Assembly (NCBI GenBank): GCA_944386495.1
Contig: CALXBE010000001.1
Coordinates: 62,001 to 126,000 of the forward strand
Origin: an uncultured Gemmiger sp.
GTDB taxonomy: Bacteria > Bacillota > Clostridia > Oscillospirales > Ruminococcaceae
Direction: 5' to 3'
DNA length: 64,000 nt
Shown: in pieces, positions 49,304-59,103 of the stretch
How the letters are laid out: each line of letters opens with the position of its first letter
How positions within the stretch are numbered: position 1 is the first letter of the stretch
Made by a program: the position numbers and the translations under genes
The notes under the pieces: generated by a model
The model's database searches: none
Told to the model about the DNA's origin: nothing
Seen by the model: only the letters and a program-made list of their open reading frames with translations

Positions 49304-51157
49304 ATGTGCGGCATTGTAGGATTTACATCAGCCCGGCATGACCGGGACGAGGCCCAGGCCACCATCAAGAAGATGGCCGACCTGATCATCCACCGGGGTC
49401 CCGACGGGGAAGGATATTTTGTGGACGACACCGTGGCTCTGGGCCACCGCCGCCTTTCCATCATTGACCTGGAGGGCGGCAAGCAGCCCATGTTCAACGA
49501 GGACGGGAACCTGGTGGTCATCTTCAACGGAGAGATTTACAACTTCCCTGCCCTTCGCCAGGAACTCCTGGACGCCGGGCATACCTTTGCCACCCACAGC
49601 GACACCGAGGTCCTGCTCCACGGATATGAGGAGTGGGGCAAGGAGCTTCCCGGAAAACTGCGGGGAATGTTTACCTTCGCCATCTGGGACCGGACCAAGA
49701 AAGAGCTGTTCGGTGCCCGGGACATTTTCGGAATCAAGCCCTTTTATTATTACAATGAAAACGGCCATTTCCTCTTTGGCAGCGAAATCAAGTCTTTTCT
49801 GCCCCATCCCGGTTTTGTGAAAGAACTGAACGAGGAACGGCTTCCCGACTATCTGAGCATTGAGTACATTCCCAACAAGGAGACCATGTTCAGGAATGTT
49901 TACAAGCTTCCGGGTGGACACTCCTTCTTCTGGAAAGACGGGAAGCTGGAAATCAGCCAGTACTTCAAGATTGAATATAACATTGACCACTCCAAGAGCC
50001 TGAAGGAGTGGGAGGACATTATCACCGACACCTTTGCGGAAAGCGTCCGAGCCCACCAGATCGCAGATGTAGAGGTAGGCTGCTTTCTGTCCAGCGGTGT
50101 GGACAGCAGTTATGTGGTACGGGAGGTAAGCAAAGGCACCCGCCATGTAAAGACCTTCAGCGTGGGATACGAGGAAGGCAAGTACAGCGAGCTTCCCTAT
50201 GCCCAGGCATTCAGCGAGGAGATCGGGGTTCCCAGCATTGCAAACAAGGTAAGTGCCGACGAGTTTTTTGAGGCCAACAAAACCATTCAGTGGTATCTGG
50301 ATGAGCCCATGCCCAACCCCAGCGAAGTGCCACTCTACTTCCTGACCAAGAACGCCGCCAGATATGTGAAGGTAGTCCTGTCCGGAGAAGGTGCCGACGA
50401 ACTGTTCGGCGGTTATCCTATGTACTGTCAGGCGGTCCACTTTGAAAGCTATTCCAAGCTGCCCAAGCTTCTCCGGAAGGGTGCCGCCGGGATTGCCAAA
50501 TGCCTGCCCAACATGAAGGGCCGGCGGTTTATCATCCGGGGCGGAATGGAACCCTGGCAGCGGTTCATGCGGGCCAACTATGTGTTTGCCTCCCCTGCCC
50601 AGCGGGACAAATACCTTTTGAAGGATTATCACGCAAAGACCCCCGAGGAATCCTTCAAGCCCTACTTCGACCAGGTGAAACATCTGGATGAACCTACCCA
50701 GCTCCAGTGGGTGGATATGCACACCTGGATGCTCTATGACATTCTTTTGAAGGCCGACCGGATGAGCATGGCCAACAGCCTGGAGCTGCGGGTCCCCTTC
50801 CTGGACCGGGAGGTCCTTGCAGTTGCCACCCGGATTCCCCGGGAGTACCGGTGCGACAAGGAACATACCAAGATTGCCCTCCGGGGCGCTGCTTTCCGTC
50901 AGCTGCCCGAGAGCGTTGCCAACCGGAAAAAGCTGGGCTTCCCCGTTCCTCTCAACGACTGGCTGAAAGAGGACAAATACTACAACATGGTCAAAGAGAA
51001 GTTCGAGGGTGATGTGAGCCGGAAGTTCTTCCGGGTCCCTGCCCTGCTCCAGCTTCTGGAGGACCACCGGGCCGGAAAAGGCCAGAACACCATGACCAAA
51101 ATCTGGAGCTTCTACAGCTTCATTCTCTGGTATGAGCTTTACTTTGTACAAAACTAA
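49304..51157 (+). CDS. asnB: Asparagine synthetase B-type amidotransferase (copy 2)
   Basis: A 617-residue glutamine-dependent amidotransferase, clearly a paralogue of the copy at 44713-46542. Catalytic Cys2 (MCGIVGF), HRGPDGEGYF, FNGEIYN, the PP-loop SSGVDSSYVV and LSGEGADELFGGY are all intact. It is sandwiched between the ATP-grasp ligase and a glycosyltransferase, which suggests amidation of a wall or polysaccharide component rather than asparagine supply. The start has GGAGGAA eight bases upstream. An ordinary asparagine synthetase is the alternative. Confidence 0.9.
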   Translation: MCGIVGFTSARHDRDEAQATIKKMADLIIHRGPDGEGYFVDDTVALGHRRLSIIDLEGGKQPMFNEDGNLVVIFNGEIYNFPALRQELLDAGHTFATHSDTEVLLHGYEEWGKELPGKLRGMFTFAIWDRTKKELFGARDIFGIKPFYYYNENGHFLFGSEIKSFLPHPGFVKELNEERLPDYLSIEYIPNKETMFRNVYKLPGGHSFFWKDGKLEISQYFKIEYNIDHSKSLKEWEDIITDTFAESVRAHQIADVEVGCFLSSGVDSSYVVREVSKGTRHVKTFSVGYEEGKYSELPYAQAFSEEIGVPSIANKVSADEFFEANKTIQWYLDEPMPNPSEVPLYFLTKNAARYVKVVLSGEGADELFGGYPMYCQAVHFESYSKLPKLLRKGAAGIAKCLPNMKGRRFIIRGGMEPWQRFMRANYVFASPAQRDKYLLKDYHAKTPEESFKPYFDQVKHLDEPTQLQWVDMHTWMLYDILLKADRMSMANSLELRVPFLDREVLAVATRIPREYRCDKEHTKIALRGAAFRQLPESVANRKKLGFPVPLNDWLKEDKYYNMVKEKFEGDVSRKFFRVPALLQLLEDHRAGKGQNTMTKIWSFYSFILWYELYFVQN

Positions 51158-51177
51158 CGGAAGGGAAATGATATTTT

Positions 51178-52071
51178 ATGAAGCTTGTTAAATCTGTGAG
51201 AGGACTTGCCAAAAAAGGGCTTATCTTGGGCAAGCGGAGCGTATGCACCTTGAAGGCCGCTGCCCGTTCCTGTCCTTCCCAATTTCCCTACGAGTTTTCC
51301 GTGGCTGCCATTATGAGAAACGAATCCGCCTATGTGGAGGAATGGCTCAAATATCATCTTCTGGTTGGCGTGGACCATTTTTATATCTATGACAACGGCA
51401 GTACCGACAACATGCCGGAAATTCTTGCCCCCTATGTAGAAAAAGGAATCGTCACCTACCGGGAATTTCCCGGGGTGGCCCGTCAGATTCCTGCCTACAA
51501 CGATGCCATTCAGAATTACCGGAACGAGAGCCGCTACATTGCCTTTATTGACACAGACGAATTTCTCTTCCCCGTCCGCCCCGACACCAATGTTCCCCAG
51601 ACCGTGAAGGAAATTCTTGCCCAGGACCCTCATGCCGGCGGAATTGCGGTAAACTGGAGAGTGTTCGGCTCCTCCCATCTGGAGAAAAAACCGGAGGGCG
51701 GCGTTCTCAAGAACTTTGTCTGGCGGGCCGCCGAGGACGGCAAGGGAAACGACTGCATCAAGAGCATTGTGGACCCCCGGAAGGTCGCTTTCTTCAACCA
51801 TGTCCACTATCCCCTTTACAATCTGGGGCTGTACGCCATTGATGAAAATGGGAAAAAGGTTCCCGCCTGGTCCAACCCCACCAACCAAATCACCAAGTTG
51901 CGGATCAATCATTACTTTACCAAGAGCAAGGAAGAGTGGATCAAGCGTCGGAGCCAGGGCCGGGCCACCACCGGGAACAAGTCCCTCAACCGGACCATTG
52001 AAGAGTTCTACCAGCACGACAACAACGACATTTTTGATGATTCTGCCCTTCGGTACGCAAACCAGCTGTAA
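51178..52071 (+). CDS. Glycosyltransferase family 92-like protein
   Basis: A 297-residue probable glycosyltransferase. It carries AIMRNESAYVEEWLKYHLLVGVDHFYIYDNGSTDN near the N-terminus (in two overlapping motifs), the divalent metal site FIDTDEFLFP, and a C-terminal INHYFTKSKEEW block, as in GT2/GT92 (DUF23-like) enzymes. There is no membrane segment. It is 20 bases after asnB copy 2, last or next to last in this unit. Donor and acceptor sugars are unknown. Confidence 0.85.
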   Translation: MKLVKSVRGLAKKGLILGKRSVCTLKAAARSCPSQFPYEFSVAAIMRNESAYVEEWLKYHLLVGVDHFYIYDNGSTDNMPEILAPYVEKGIVTYREFPGVARQIPAYNDAIQNYRNESRYIAFIDTDEFLFPVRPDTNVPQTVKEILAQDPHAGGIAVNWRVFGSSHLEKKPEGGVLKNFVWRAAEDGKGNDCIKSIVDPRKVAFFNHVHYPLYNLGLYAIDENGKKVPAWSNPTNQITKLRINHYFTKSKEEWIKRRSQGRATTGNKSLNRTIEEFYQHDNNDIFDDSALRYANQL

Positions 52072-52091
52072 CCATTTTTGAGGGTGATTCC

Positions 52092-52475
52092 ATGAAAATC
52101 GAACACATTGCCCTTTATGTGAAGGATCTAGAGCGAGAAAAGGATTTCTTTGAAAAGTATTTCGGAGCCGCGGCAGGGTCTCTTTATCACAACCCCCGCA
52201 CGGAGTTTCGTTCCTACTTTCTCACCTTCTCGGACGGAGCCCGGCTGGAGCTTATGCACCGCCCCGGCTTTCAGGAAATCGACAATGCAGCGGCCCGGAC
52301 CGGGTTTATTCACCTGGCCTTCTCTGTGGGCAGCAAAGAACAGGTGGACAGCCTGACCCGTCAACTGAAAGAGGATGGTTTTCAGGTGGTCAGCGGTCCC
52401 CGTACCACCGGAGACGGCTACTACGAGAGCTGCATTCTGGACCCGGAACACAATCAAATCGAAATTACGGTCTGA
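52092..52475 (+). CDS. VOC-family (glyoxalase-like) protein
   Basis: A 127-residue single-module vicinal oxygen chelate protein. IEHIALYVKDLEREKDFFEKYFG, LELMHRP and the C-terminal YYESCILDPEHNQIEI follow the glyoxalase I pattern with metal-binding His and Glu. It lies 20 bases after the glycosyltransferase, so may be cotranscribed, but could be an unrelated detoxification enzyme. Substrate unknown. Confidence 0.88.
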   Translation: MKIEHIALYVKDLEREKDFFEKYFGAAAGSLYHNPRTEFRSYFLTFSDGARLELMHRPGFQEIDNAAARTGFIHLAFSVGSKEQVDSLTRQLKEDGFQVVSGPRTTGDGYYESCILDPEHNQIEITV

Positions 52476-52510
52476 TTGCTTACACTTATTTTTATAAAGC
52501 AAATAAAGCA

Positions 52511-52548
52511 AAAAAATCGGCCCCCACCAAGGTGGGGGCCGATTTTTT
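52511..52548. terminator. Bidirectional terminator between VOC and groEL genes
   Basis: An 18-base perfect inverted repeat (52511-52528 with 52531-52548) with A and T tracts on the outside serves both convergent genes. Confidence 0.95.
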
Positions 52549-52580
52549 CTATTTCAGAGTTATTTACTGGATGGTATCGC

Positions 52581-54233
<1,653 letters not shown>

Positions 54234-54237
54234 TCAA

Positions 54238-54522
54238 TTACTCTACAATGGCCAGAATATCGCTCTGGCGGACGATGGTGCACTCCTCGCCGTCTACCTT
54301 TACCTCGGTGCCGGAGTACTTGCTGGTGAGGACCTTATCCCCCACCTTGACGATCATTTCCACATTCTTGCCGTCAACCAGTCCGCCGGGACCTACGGCA
54401 ACCACTTCGGCCACCTGGGGCTTTTCCTTGGCGGATGCGGTCAGGATGATGCCGCTCTTGGTGGTTTCCTCTGCTTCTACGGTTTTAATGACCACACGGT
54501 CTGCAAGAGGTCTAATTTTCAT
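54238..54522 (-). CDS. groES: Co-chaperonin GroES
   Basis: 10-kDa lid of the GroEL ring, 94 residues. It has the N-terminal [11 protein letters not shown], the mobile loop around [19 protein letters not shown] and the C-terminal [15 protein letters not shown]. The ATG has AGGAGG upstream. First gene of groES-groEL, directly after a CIRCE element. Confidence 0.98.
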   Translation of the reverse strand: MKIRPLADRVVIKTVEAEETTKSGIILTASAKEKPQVAEVVAVGPGGLVDGKNVEMIVKVGDKVLTSKYSGTEVKVDGEECTIVRQSDILAIVE

Positions 54523-54552
54523 AGGATAGTTCCTCCTTGTTAGTTGGTTCGT

Positions 54553-54579
54553 TTAGCACTCATTCTTCCTGAGTGCTAA
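54553..54579 (-). promoter_or_regulatory. CIRCE operator (HrcA binding site)
   Basis: TTAGCACTC (54553-54561), nine bases, GAGTGCTAA (54571-54579): an exact match to the CIRCE consensus, upstream of groES. Confidence 0.98.
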
Positions 54580-54583
54580 AGAT

Positions 54584-54612
54584 ATTTTAACTCCACTTTT
54601 ACAAAAAATCAA
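54584..54612 (-). promoter_or_regulatory. groESL promoter
   Basis: TTGATT (54607-54612) and TAAAAT (54584-54589) on the minus strand, 17 bases apart, immediately upstream of CIRCE. Confidence 0.8.
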
Positions 54613-54665
54613 GAGGTTATTCAGTTAAAATTTTATGAACAGAATATTTCTTTATTATCACAAAA

Positions 54666-54699
54666 AAAGGAGGCATTTTCATCTGAAAATGCCTCCTTT
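54666..54699 (-). terminator. Terminator of clpX
   Basis: A 15-base perfect inverted repeat (54666-54680 with 54685-54699) three bases after the clpX stop, followed by TTTT on the minus strand. Confidence 0.92.
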
Positions 54700-54702
54700 A
54701 AC

Positions 54703-56001
54703 TTATTCTGCCACAGTCAGCCGGTTTTTATACCGCTGTCGTCCGGGACCGTTTTCAATGAGGGGTTCTCCCCCTTCCACGGTCTCCTTGGTGATGGTCA
54801 CCTTGGCAATCTGCTCGTCGCTGGGGACCTTGTACATAATGGGGATAAGAATATCCTCCATAACGCTCCGCAGTCCACGGGCACCGCTCTTTCTCTGGAT
54901 GGTCTTCTGGGCGATGGCACGAAGGGCATCATCGGTAAACTCCAGAGTCACATCGTCCAGCCGAAGCAGTTCGGTATACTGCTTCACAATGCTGTTCTTG
55001 GGCTCCTTCATCACCCGAATCATAGCTTCCTCGTCCAGCTCATCCAGAACAGTGATGACCGGAATACGGCCCACCAGTTCAGGAATCAGACCAAACTTGA
55101 CCAAATCATGGGGTTCCACCTTCTTGAGCAGGTTCTGTTTGGCCTTCTCCCCGGTTTCCTTCGCCTTGCTGCCAAAGCCCAGACTGCTGTCCTGGGTACG
55201 GCGCTGGATGTGATTCTCCAGTCCGTCAAAGGCGCCGCCGCAGATGAAGAGGATGTTCTTGGTATTGATCTGGATGAACTCCTGCTGGGGATGCTTCCGT
55301 CCGCCGTTGGGGGGAACATTGCTCACAGTGCCTTCCACGATTTTGAGGAGGGCCTGCTGAACCCCTTCGCCGCCCACATCCCGGGTGATGGAAGGATTCT
55401 CGCTCTTCCGGGTAATTTTGTCGATCTCATCAATATAGATGATTCCGATTTCAGCCCGGGGAATATCAAAATCAGCAGCCTGAATCAGCTTGAGCAGAAT
55501 ATTCTCCACATCCTCGCCCACATAGCCGGCCTCGGTGAGGGTGGTGGCATCTGCAATGGCAAAGGGAACATTCAGCATTTTTGCCAGAGTCTGGGCCAGC
55601 AGGGTCTTACCGCTGCCGCTGGGGCCCAGAAGAAGCACATTGCTTTTCTGGAGCTCCACATCCTCATTGGCAGTGCTGAGAATCCGCTTGTAGTGGTTAT
55701 ACACAGCCACGGCCAAAACCTTCTTGGCATCGTCCTGGCCAATGACATACTGATCCAGACCAGCCTTGATTTCGGCGGGGGTCAGGATGTTGATGTCCTC
55801 CAGCCGCTGTTCTTCCTTCCGGCTGCGAATGCTCCGGCGCTGGGCCTGAGCCCGGGGAGGCTCCTGTCCCATGGCTGCATAGCAGGCGTCAATACAGTCT
55901 TTGCAGATGTTGACCCCGGGGCCGATGATGATCTGCTCCACCTGGCTCTGGGTCCGGCCGCAGAAGTTACAGATCAATTCCTTATCTTTATTGTTTGCCA
56001 T
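54703..56001 (-). CDS. clpX: ClpX, ATPase subunit of the ClpXP protease
   Basis: AAA+ unfoldase of 432 residues. It has the N-terminal zinc-binding domain (CNFCGR and CKDCIDAC), Walker A GPSGSGKT near residue 128-135, Walker [11 protein letters not shown], the pore motif GYVGEDVE and the ClpP-binding loop IGF-type region LGFGSKAKE. The ATG is ten bases after clpP on the same strand, giving the standard tig-clpP-clpX order. Confidence 0.98.
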   Translation of the reverse strand: MANNKDKELICNFCGRTQSQVEQIIIGPGVNICKDCIDACYAAMGQEPPRAQAQRRSIRSRKEEQRLEDINILTPAEIKAGLDQYVIGQDDAKKVLAVAVYNHYKRILSTANEDVELQKSNVLLLGPSGSGKTLLAQTLAKMLNVPFAIADATTLTEAGYVGEDVENILLKLIQAADFDIPRAEIGIIYIDEIDKITRKSENPSITRDVGGEGVQQALLKIVEGTVSNVPPNGGRKHPQQEFIQINTKNILFICGGAFDGLENHIQRRTQDSSLGFGSKAKETGEKAKQNLLKKVEPHDLVKFGLIPELVGRIPVITVLDELDEEAMIRVMKEPKNSIVKQYTELLRLDDVTLEFTDDALRAIAQKTIQRKSGARGLRSVMEDILIPIMYKVPSDEQIAKVTITKETVEGGEPLIENGPGRQRYKNRLTVAE

Positions 56002-56011
56002 GGTTTTCCTC

Positions 56012-56596
56012 TCAATGCTTGGAAATAACAGCGTCTACCAGGCCGTACTCTGCGGCTTCCTGGGCGGACAGATAGTTGTCCCGCTCGGTGTCCTGGATGA
56101 CCTTTTCCAGGGGCTGACCGGTGTACTCAGCCAGCATCCGGTTCATCTTGCCCTTGATATAGACAATATGGTCAGCGTGGATTTTGATGTCGGTAGCCTG
56201 TCCGCCAAGGCCCTGCATAAGGGGCTGGTGAATCATGACCTCGGCGTTGGGCAGAGCGTACCGCTTGCCCTTGGTGCCGCTGGCCAGCAGGAATGCGCCC
56301 ATGGAAGCGGCCAGTCCGATGCAGGTGGTGGACACATCGCACTTGATATACTTCATGGTATCATGAATGGCCATGCCTGCGGAGATGGAACCGCCGGGGC
56401 TGTTGATATACAGGTTGATGTCCTTGTCCGGGTCCTGACCTTCCAGGTAGAGGAGCTGAGCCACTACCAGGCTGGCGGTGGTGTCGTTGATTTCTTCTCC
56501 CAGAACAATGATACGGTCATTGAGGAGCCGGGAAAAAATATCGTAGGAGCGCTCCCCCCGTGCGGTCTGTTCTACCACATAAGGAACAAAACTCAT
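56012..56596 (-). CDS. clpP: ClpP protease subunit
   Basis: Serine protease of 194 residues forming a 14-subunit chamber with ClpX. The catalytic triad is visible as the Ser in [12 protein letters not shown] (near residue 98), His in EVMIHQPL (near 123) and Asp in [13 protein letters not shown] (about 172). It begins [24 protein letters not shown], typical. Its ribosome binding site GGAGGT sits in the loop of a 6-base hairpin, 6-11 bases before the ATG. Confidence 0.98.
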   Translation of the reverse strand: MSFVPYVVEQTARGERSYDIFSRLLNDRIIVLGEEINDTTASLVVAQLLYLEGQDPDKDINLYINSPGGSISAGMAIHDTMKYIKCDVSTTCIGLAASMGAFLLASGTKGKRYALPNAEVMIHQPLMQGLGGQATDIKIHADHIVYIKGKMNRMLAEYTGQPLEKVIQDTERDNYLSAQEAAEYGLVDAVISKH

Positions 56597-56614
56597 AGTA
56601 AGACCTCCCTTACT
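56597..56614 (-). promoter_or_regulatory. Small hairpin presenting the clpP ribosome binding site
   Basis: AGTAAG (56597-56602) and CTTACT (56609-56614) form a 6-base stem whose 6-base loop is GGAGGT on the minus strand, the Shine-Dalgarno of clpP. Confidence 0.5.
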
Positions 56615-56634
56615 GAATCAGAATTTGTTTAGAA

Positions 56635-56671
56635 ACAAACCGATACAGCCAGTACAGCCGTATCGGTTTGT
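56635..56671 (-). terminator. Hairpin between tig and clpP
   Basis: A 12-base perfect inverted repeat (56635-56646 with 56660-56671) follows tig. The minus-strand run after it is TTTCTAAACAAATTCT, not a strong T tract, so it may be a weak terminator or processing signal that partly uncouples clpPX from tig. Confidence 0.65.
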
Positions 56672-56705
56672 ATAATTTATATTCCTGGCTGTTTGAAACG
56701 GCTTA

Positions 56706-57989
56706 TCAGCCTTCCACGACCTTAGCGGTCTCCTTCAGCAGATCGAGAGCCTTGTTGACAGCCATGTCCTTCTTGAGGGAAGCAGCATCGATGAACTTCT
56801 TCACCTGCTCCACTTCCATCTTGTACATCTCTGCGATCTTCTTGTATTCCTCTTCCAGAGCCTCTTCAGCAATCTCGAAGTTCTCCTGAGCGGCGATGGT
56901 CTCCATAGCCAGACGCTGCTTTACCTGCTTCTGAGCGGCCTCCATGAAGTTGCTGCGGAACTGCTCCATATTCTGGCCCAGGTACTGCAGGTAGGTCTTG
57001 AGGTTCATGCCCTGCTGCTGGAGACGGTACTCGAAGTCCTGAACCAGCTCGTCCATCTTGGACTCGTACATAGCCTCGGGAATCTCGCCTTCCATCTTCT
57101 CGATGGCCATATCCACCAGCTTGTTCTCCATCTCCTGCTCGGCCATCTTGGCGTTCCGCTCCTCAATGTTCTTGCGGATGGAAGCCTTCAACTCGTCCAG
57201 GGTGTCGTACTCGCTTACATCCTTGGCGAACTCGTCGTCCAGCTCGGGCAGTTCCTTGTACTTTACCTCGTGGAGCTTGATGGCGAAGACAGCATCCTTG
57301 CCGGCCAGCTCTTCAGCATGGTACTCCTCGGGGAACTTGACATTTACATCAAACTCGTCCCCGGCGCTGTGGCCAACGACCTGCTCCTCGAAACCGGGGA
57401 TAAAGCTGCCGCTGCCCAGGGTCAGGCTGTAATGCTCAGCCTTGCCGCCCTCGAAATGAACGCCGTCCACGGAACCGTCAAAGTCGATGTCCACAATGTC
57501 GCCGTCCTGAGCTGCACCCTCACGGGTCATCTGCCGGGCGTTCCGCTCCTGCATCCGCTTCAGTTCCTGGTTGACCTGCTCCTCGTCCACGGCCTCGGTC
57601 TTCTTGGCAACTTCCATGCCCTTGTAGCCTTCCAGCTTCATCTCGGGCTTGACAGCAACATTCACCTTCAGCACTACGCCGTCGGCAACGCTCTCAGAAA
57701 CGATGTCCACCTCGGGACGGCCCACGACCTCGATACCGGCGGCCTTGACAGCCTCCTCGTAGGCGGCGGGGAACAGATCGTTGATGGCGTCATAGGTGAA
57801 CACATCAGCGCCGTACATCTTCTCGATCATGGCCTTGGGAGCCTTGCCCTTGCGGAAGCCGGGAATGGTGTACTTCTTGCCTTCCCGCTTGAAAGCGGCG
57901 TCTACAGCCTTTTTATAAGTCTCAGCATCTACAGAGAACTGCAGCTCTGCCATGCTTTTTTCCAGCTTTTCACATTTGATGAGTTCCAT
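56706..57989 (-). CDS. tig: Trigger factor
   Basis: Ribosome-bound chaperone and prolyl isomerase of 427 residues. The N-terminal ribosome-binding domain has the signature FRKGKAP (GFRKGKAPKAMIEKMYG), the middle FKBP-like domain spans about 155-245 (QDGDIVDIDFDGSVDG) and the C-terminal helical arms follow. The ATG at 57989 has GGAGGAAAT upstream; an ATG at 58013 is less likely. It precedes clpP-clpX. Confidence 0.97.
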   Translation of the reverse strand: MELIKCEKLEKSMAELQFSVDAETYKKAVDAAFKREGKKYTIPGFRKGKAPKAMIEKMYGADVFTYDAINDLFPAAYEEAVKAAGIEVVGRPEVDIVSESVADGVVLKVNVAVKPEMKLEGYKGMEVAKKTEAVDEEQVNQELKRMQERNARQMTREGAAQDGDIVDIDFDGSVDGVHFEGGKAEHYSLTLGSGSFIPGFEEQVVGHSAGDEFDVNVKFPEEYHAEELAGKDAVFAIKLHEVKYKELPELDDEFAKDVSEYDTLDELKASIRKNIEERNAKMAEQEMENKLVDMAIEKMEGEIPEAMYESKMDELVQDFEYRLQQQGMNLKTYLQYLGQNMEQFRSNFMEAAQKQVKQRLAMETIAAQENFEIAEEALEEEYKKIAEMYKMEVEQVKKFIDAASLKKDMAVNKALDLLKETAKVVEG

Positions 57990-58135
57990 TCTATTTCCTC
58001 CAGTAGAGTTCATTTTCGGCGGTCCGTCTTACCGGCCACGCCGCTTTCAACATATTGTACAGCCCACTTTTTTCCAGAGCGCAGACCGTTACCATGGTAT
58101 TATAGCACAAAGTTTTTTGGAATACCATACCATTT

Positions 58136-58816
58136 TTAAATTTTTAGGGGGCAAAAGCCCAATCCATCCGCAGAAGTAAGCCGATATTGGATTCCGTCCA
58201 CCTCTCCCTGGACCCCGTAATGGATGCTTTTCCCGTGGAGATGTCCGTAATAGCACCGCCGGACCCCATACTCTTTCATCACTTCCAGTATCTCCGGGGT
58301 GGAGGAAGTGCCGAAGATGGGCGGGTAATGGAGAAAACAGACCTTCTCCTCCTCCCCCTGTGCCGCGGAAAGGCTGAGCCGGAGCCGCCCGGTCTCCCGG
58401 TCGATGACCTTCCGGTCATGGACTTCCCCCTGGTCGAACATCCAGCCTCGGGTGCCGCAGAGCCAGACCCCCTCCACCAGCCTTGCATTATTAAAGAGAA
58501 ACCCCAGGCTGGAAAAACCCTGGTCGGCCAGGTAAGTCTCCATCTTTTTCATAGTGGTCCACCAGTAATCGTGATTTCCCTTCATGAGAAGCTTTTTCCC
58601 GGGCAGGCTGTCCAGAAAAGCAAAATCCGCCCTGGTATCCTCCAGTTTCATGGCCCAGCTTACATCCCCGTTGATGACCACAGTATCCTCCGGGCCCACC
58701 AGTTTCCGCCAGTTGGATTCCAGCTTTTCCAGGTACCCTTCCCAACCGGAAAACACATCCATGGGCTTGGATGCTCCCAGGGAAAGGTGGGTATCTCCCA
58801 TTACAAAAATTGCCAT
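58136..58816 (-). CDS. Calcineurin-like metallophosphoesterase
   Basis: A 226-residue phosphoesterase. Metal-binding motifs are in order: GDTHLSLG (residues 7-14), NGDVSW (48-53), KGNHDYWW (79-86), FLHYPP (about 167) and YYGHLHGKS (about 196). The family includes YkuE-like and UDP-sugar phosphohydrolase-type enzymes; the substrate cannot be told. The ATG has AGGAGGAAT upstream. It is divergent from the DUF1540 gene and stands alone. Confidence 0.88.
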   Translation of the reverse strand: MAIFVMGDTHLSLGASKPMDVFSGWEGYLEKLESNWRKLVGPEDTVVINGDVSWAMKLEDTRADFAFLDSLPGKKLLMKGNHDYWWTTMKKMETYLADQGFSSLGFLFNNARLVEGVWLCGTRGWMFDQGEVHDRKVIDRETGRLRLSLSAAQGEEEKVCFLHYPPIFGTSSTPEILEVMKEYGVRRCYYGHLHGKSIHYGVQGEVDGIQYRLTSADGLGFCPLKI

Positions 58817-58880
58817 AAATTCCTCCTGTTAAACTGGCTCCCTATGGCCCATACTATGGCTGTAAGGAGGTGTACAAACG

Positions 58881-59039
58881 ATGTACCAGAATGAAAAGAC
58901 TCTCAGCGGCATTTGCTGCGATGTTACCAACTGTGTTCACAACGACGGAAAATGCTGCTGCACTGCCAGCGAGATCCATGTGAAGAACCGCTCTTCTCAT
59001 CCCGAGGAGACCTGCTGCGGAACCTTCAGCGAAGTCTAA
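58881..59039 (+). CDS. DUF1540-family small Cys-rich protein
   Basis: A 52-residue protein too short for many gene finders. It contains CCDVTNCVHNDGKCCCTASEI (split over the conserved C-x4-C-H-N pattern) and a second Cys pair ETCCGTF, the DUF1540 pattern of clostridial and bacillary small metal-binding proteins, often expressed in sporulation. The ATG at 58881 has an excellent AAGGAGGTG eight bases upstream and a terminator follows. Function unknown; zinc binding is inferred. Confidence 0.88.
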   Translation: MYQNEKTLSGICCDVTNCVHNDGKCCCTASEIHVKNRSSHPEETCCGTFSEV

Positions 59040-59056
59040 GCCTGAATCTCATTTAC

Positions 59057-59091
59057 AAAAAGCCCGCCCGGAATTTCTGGGTGGGCTTTTT
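59057..59091. terminator. Bidirectional terminator between DUF1540 and thrC
   Basis: An AAAAAGCCCGCCC/GGGTGGGCTTTTT stem with T tracts on both strands separates convergent genes. Confidence 0.92.
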
Positions 59092-59103
59092 GCATTCAGT
59101 TCA

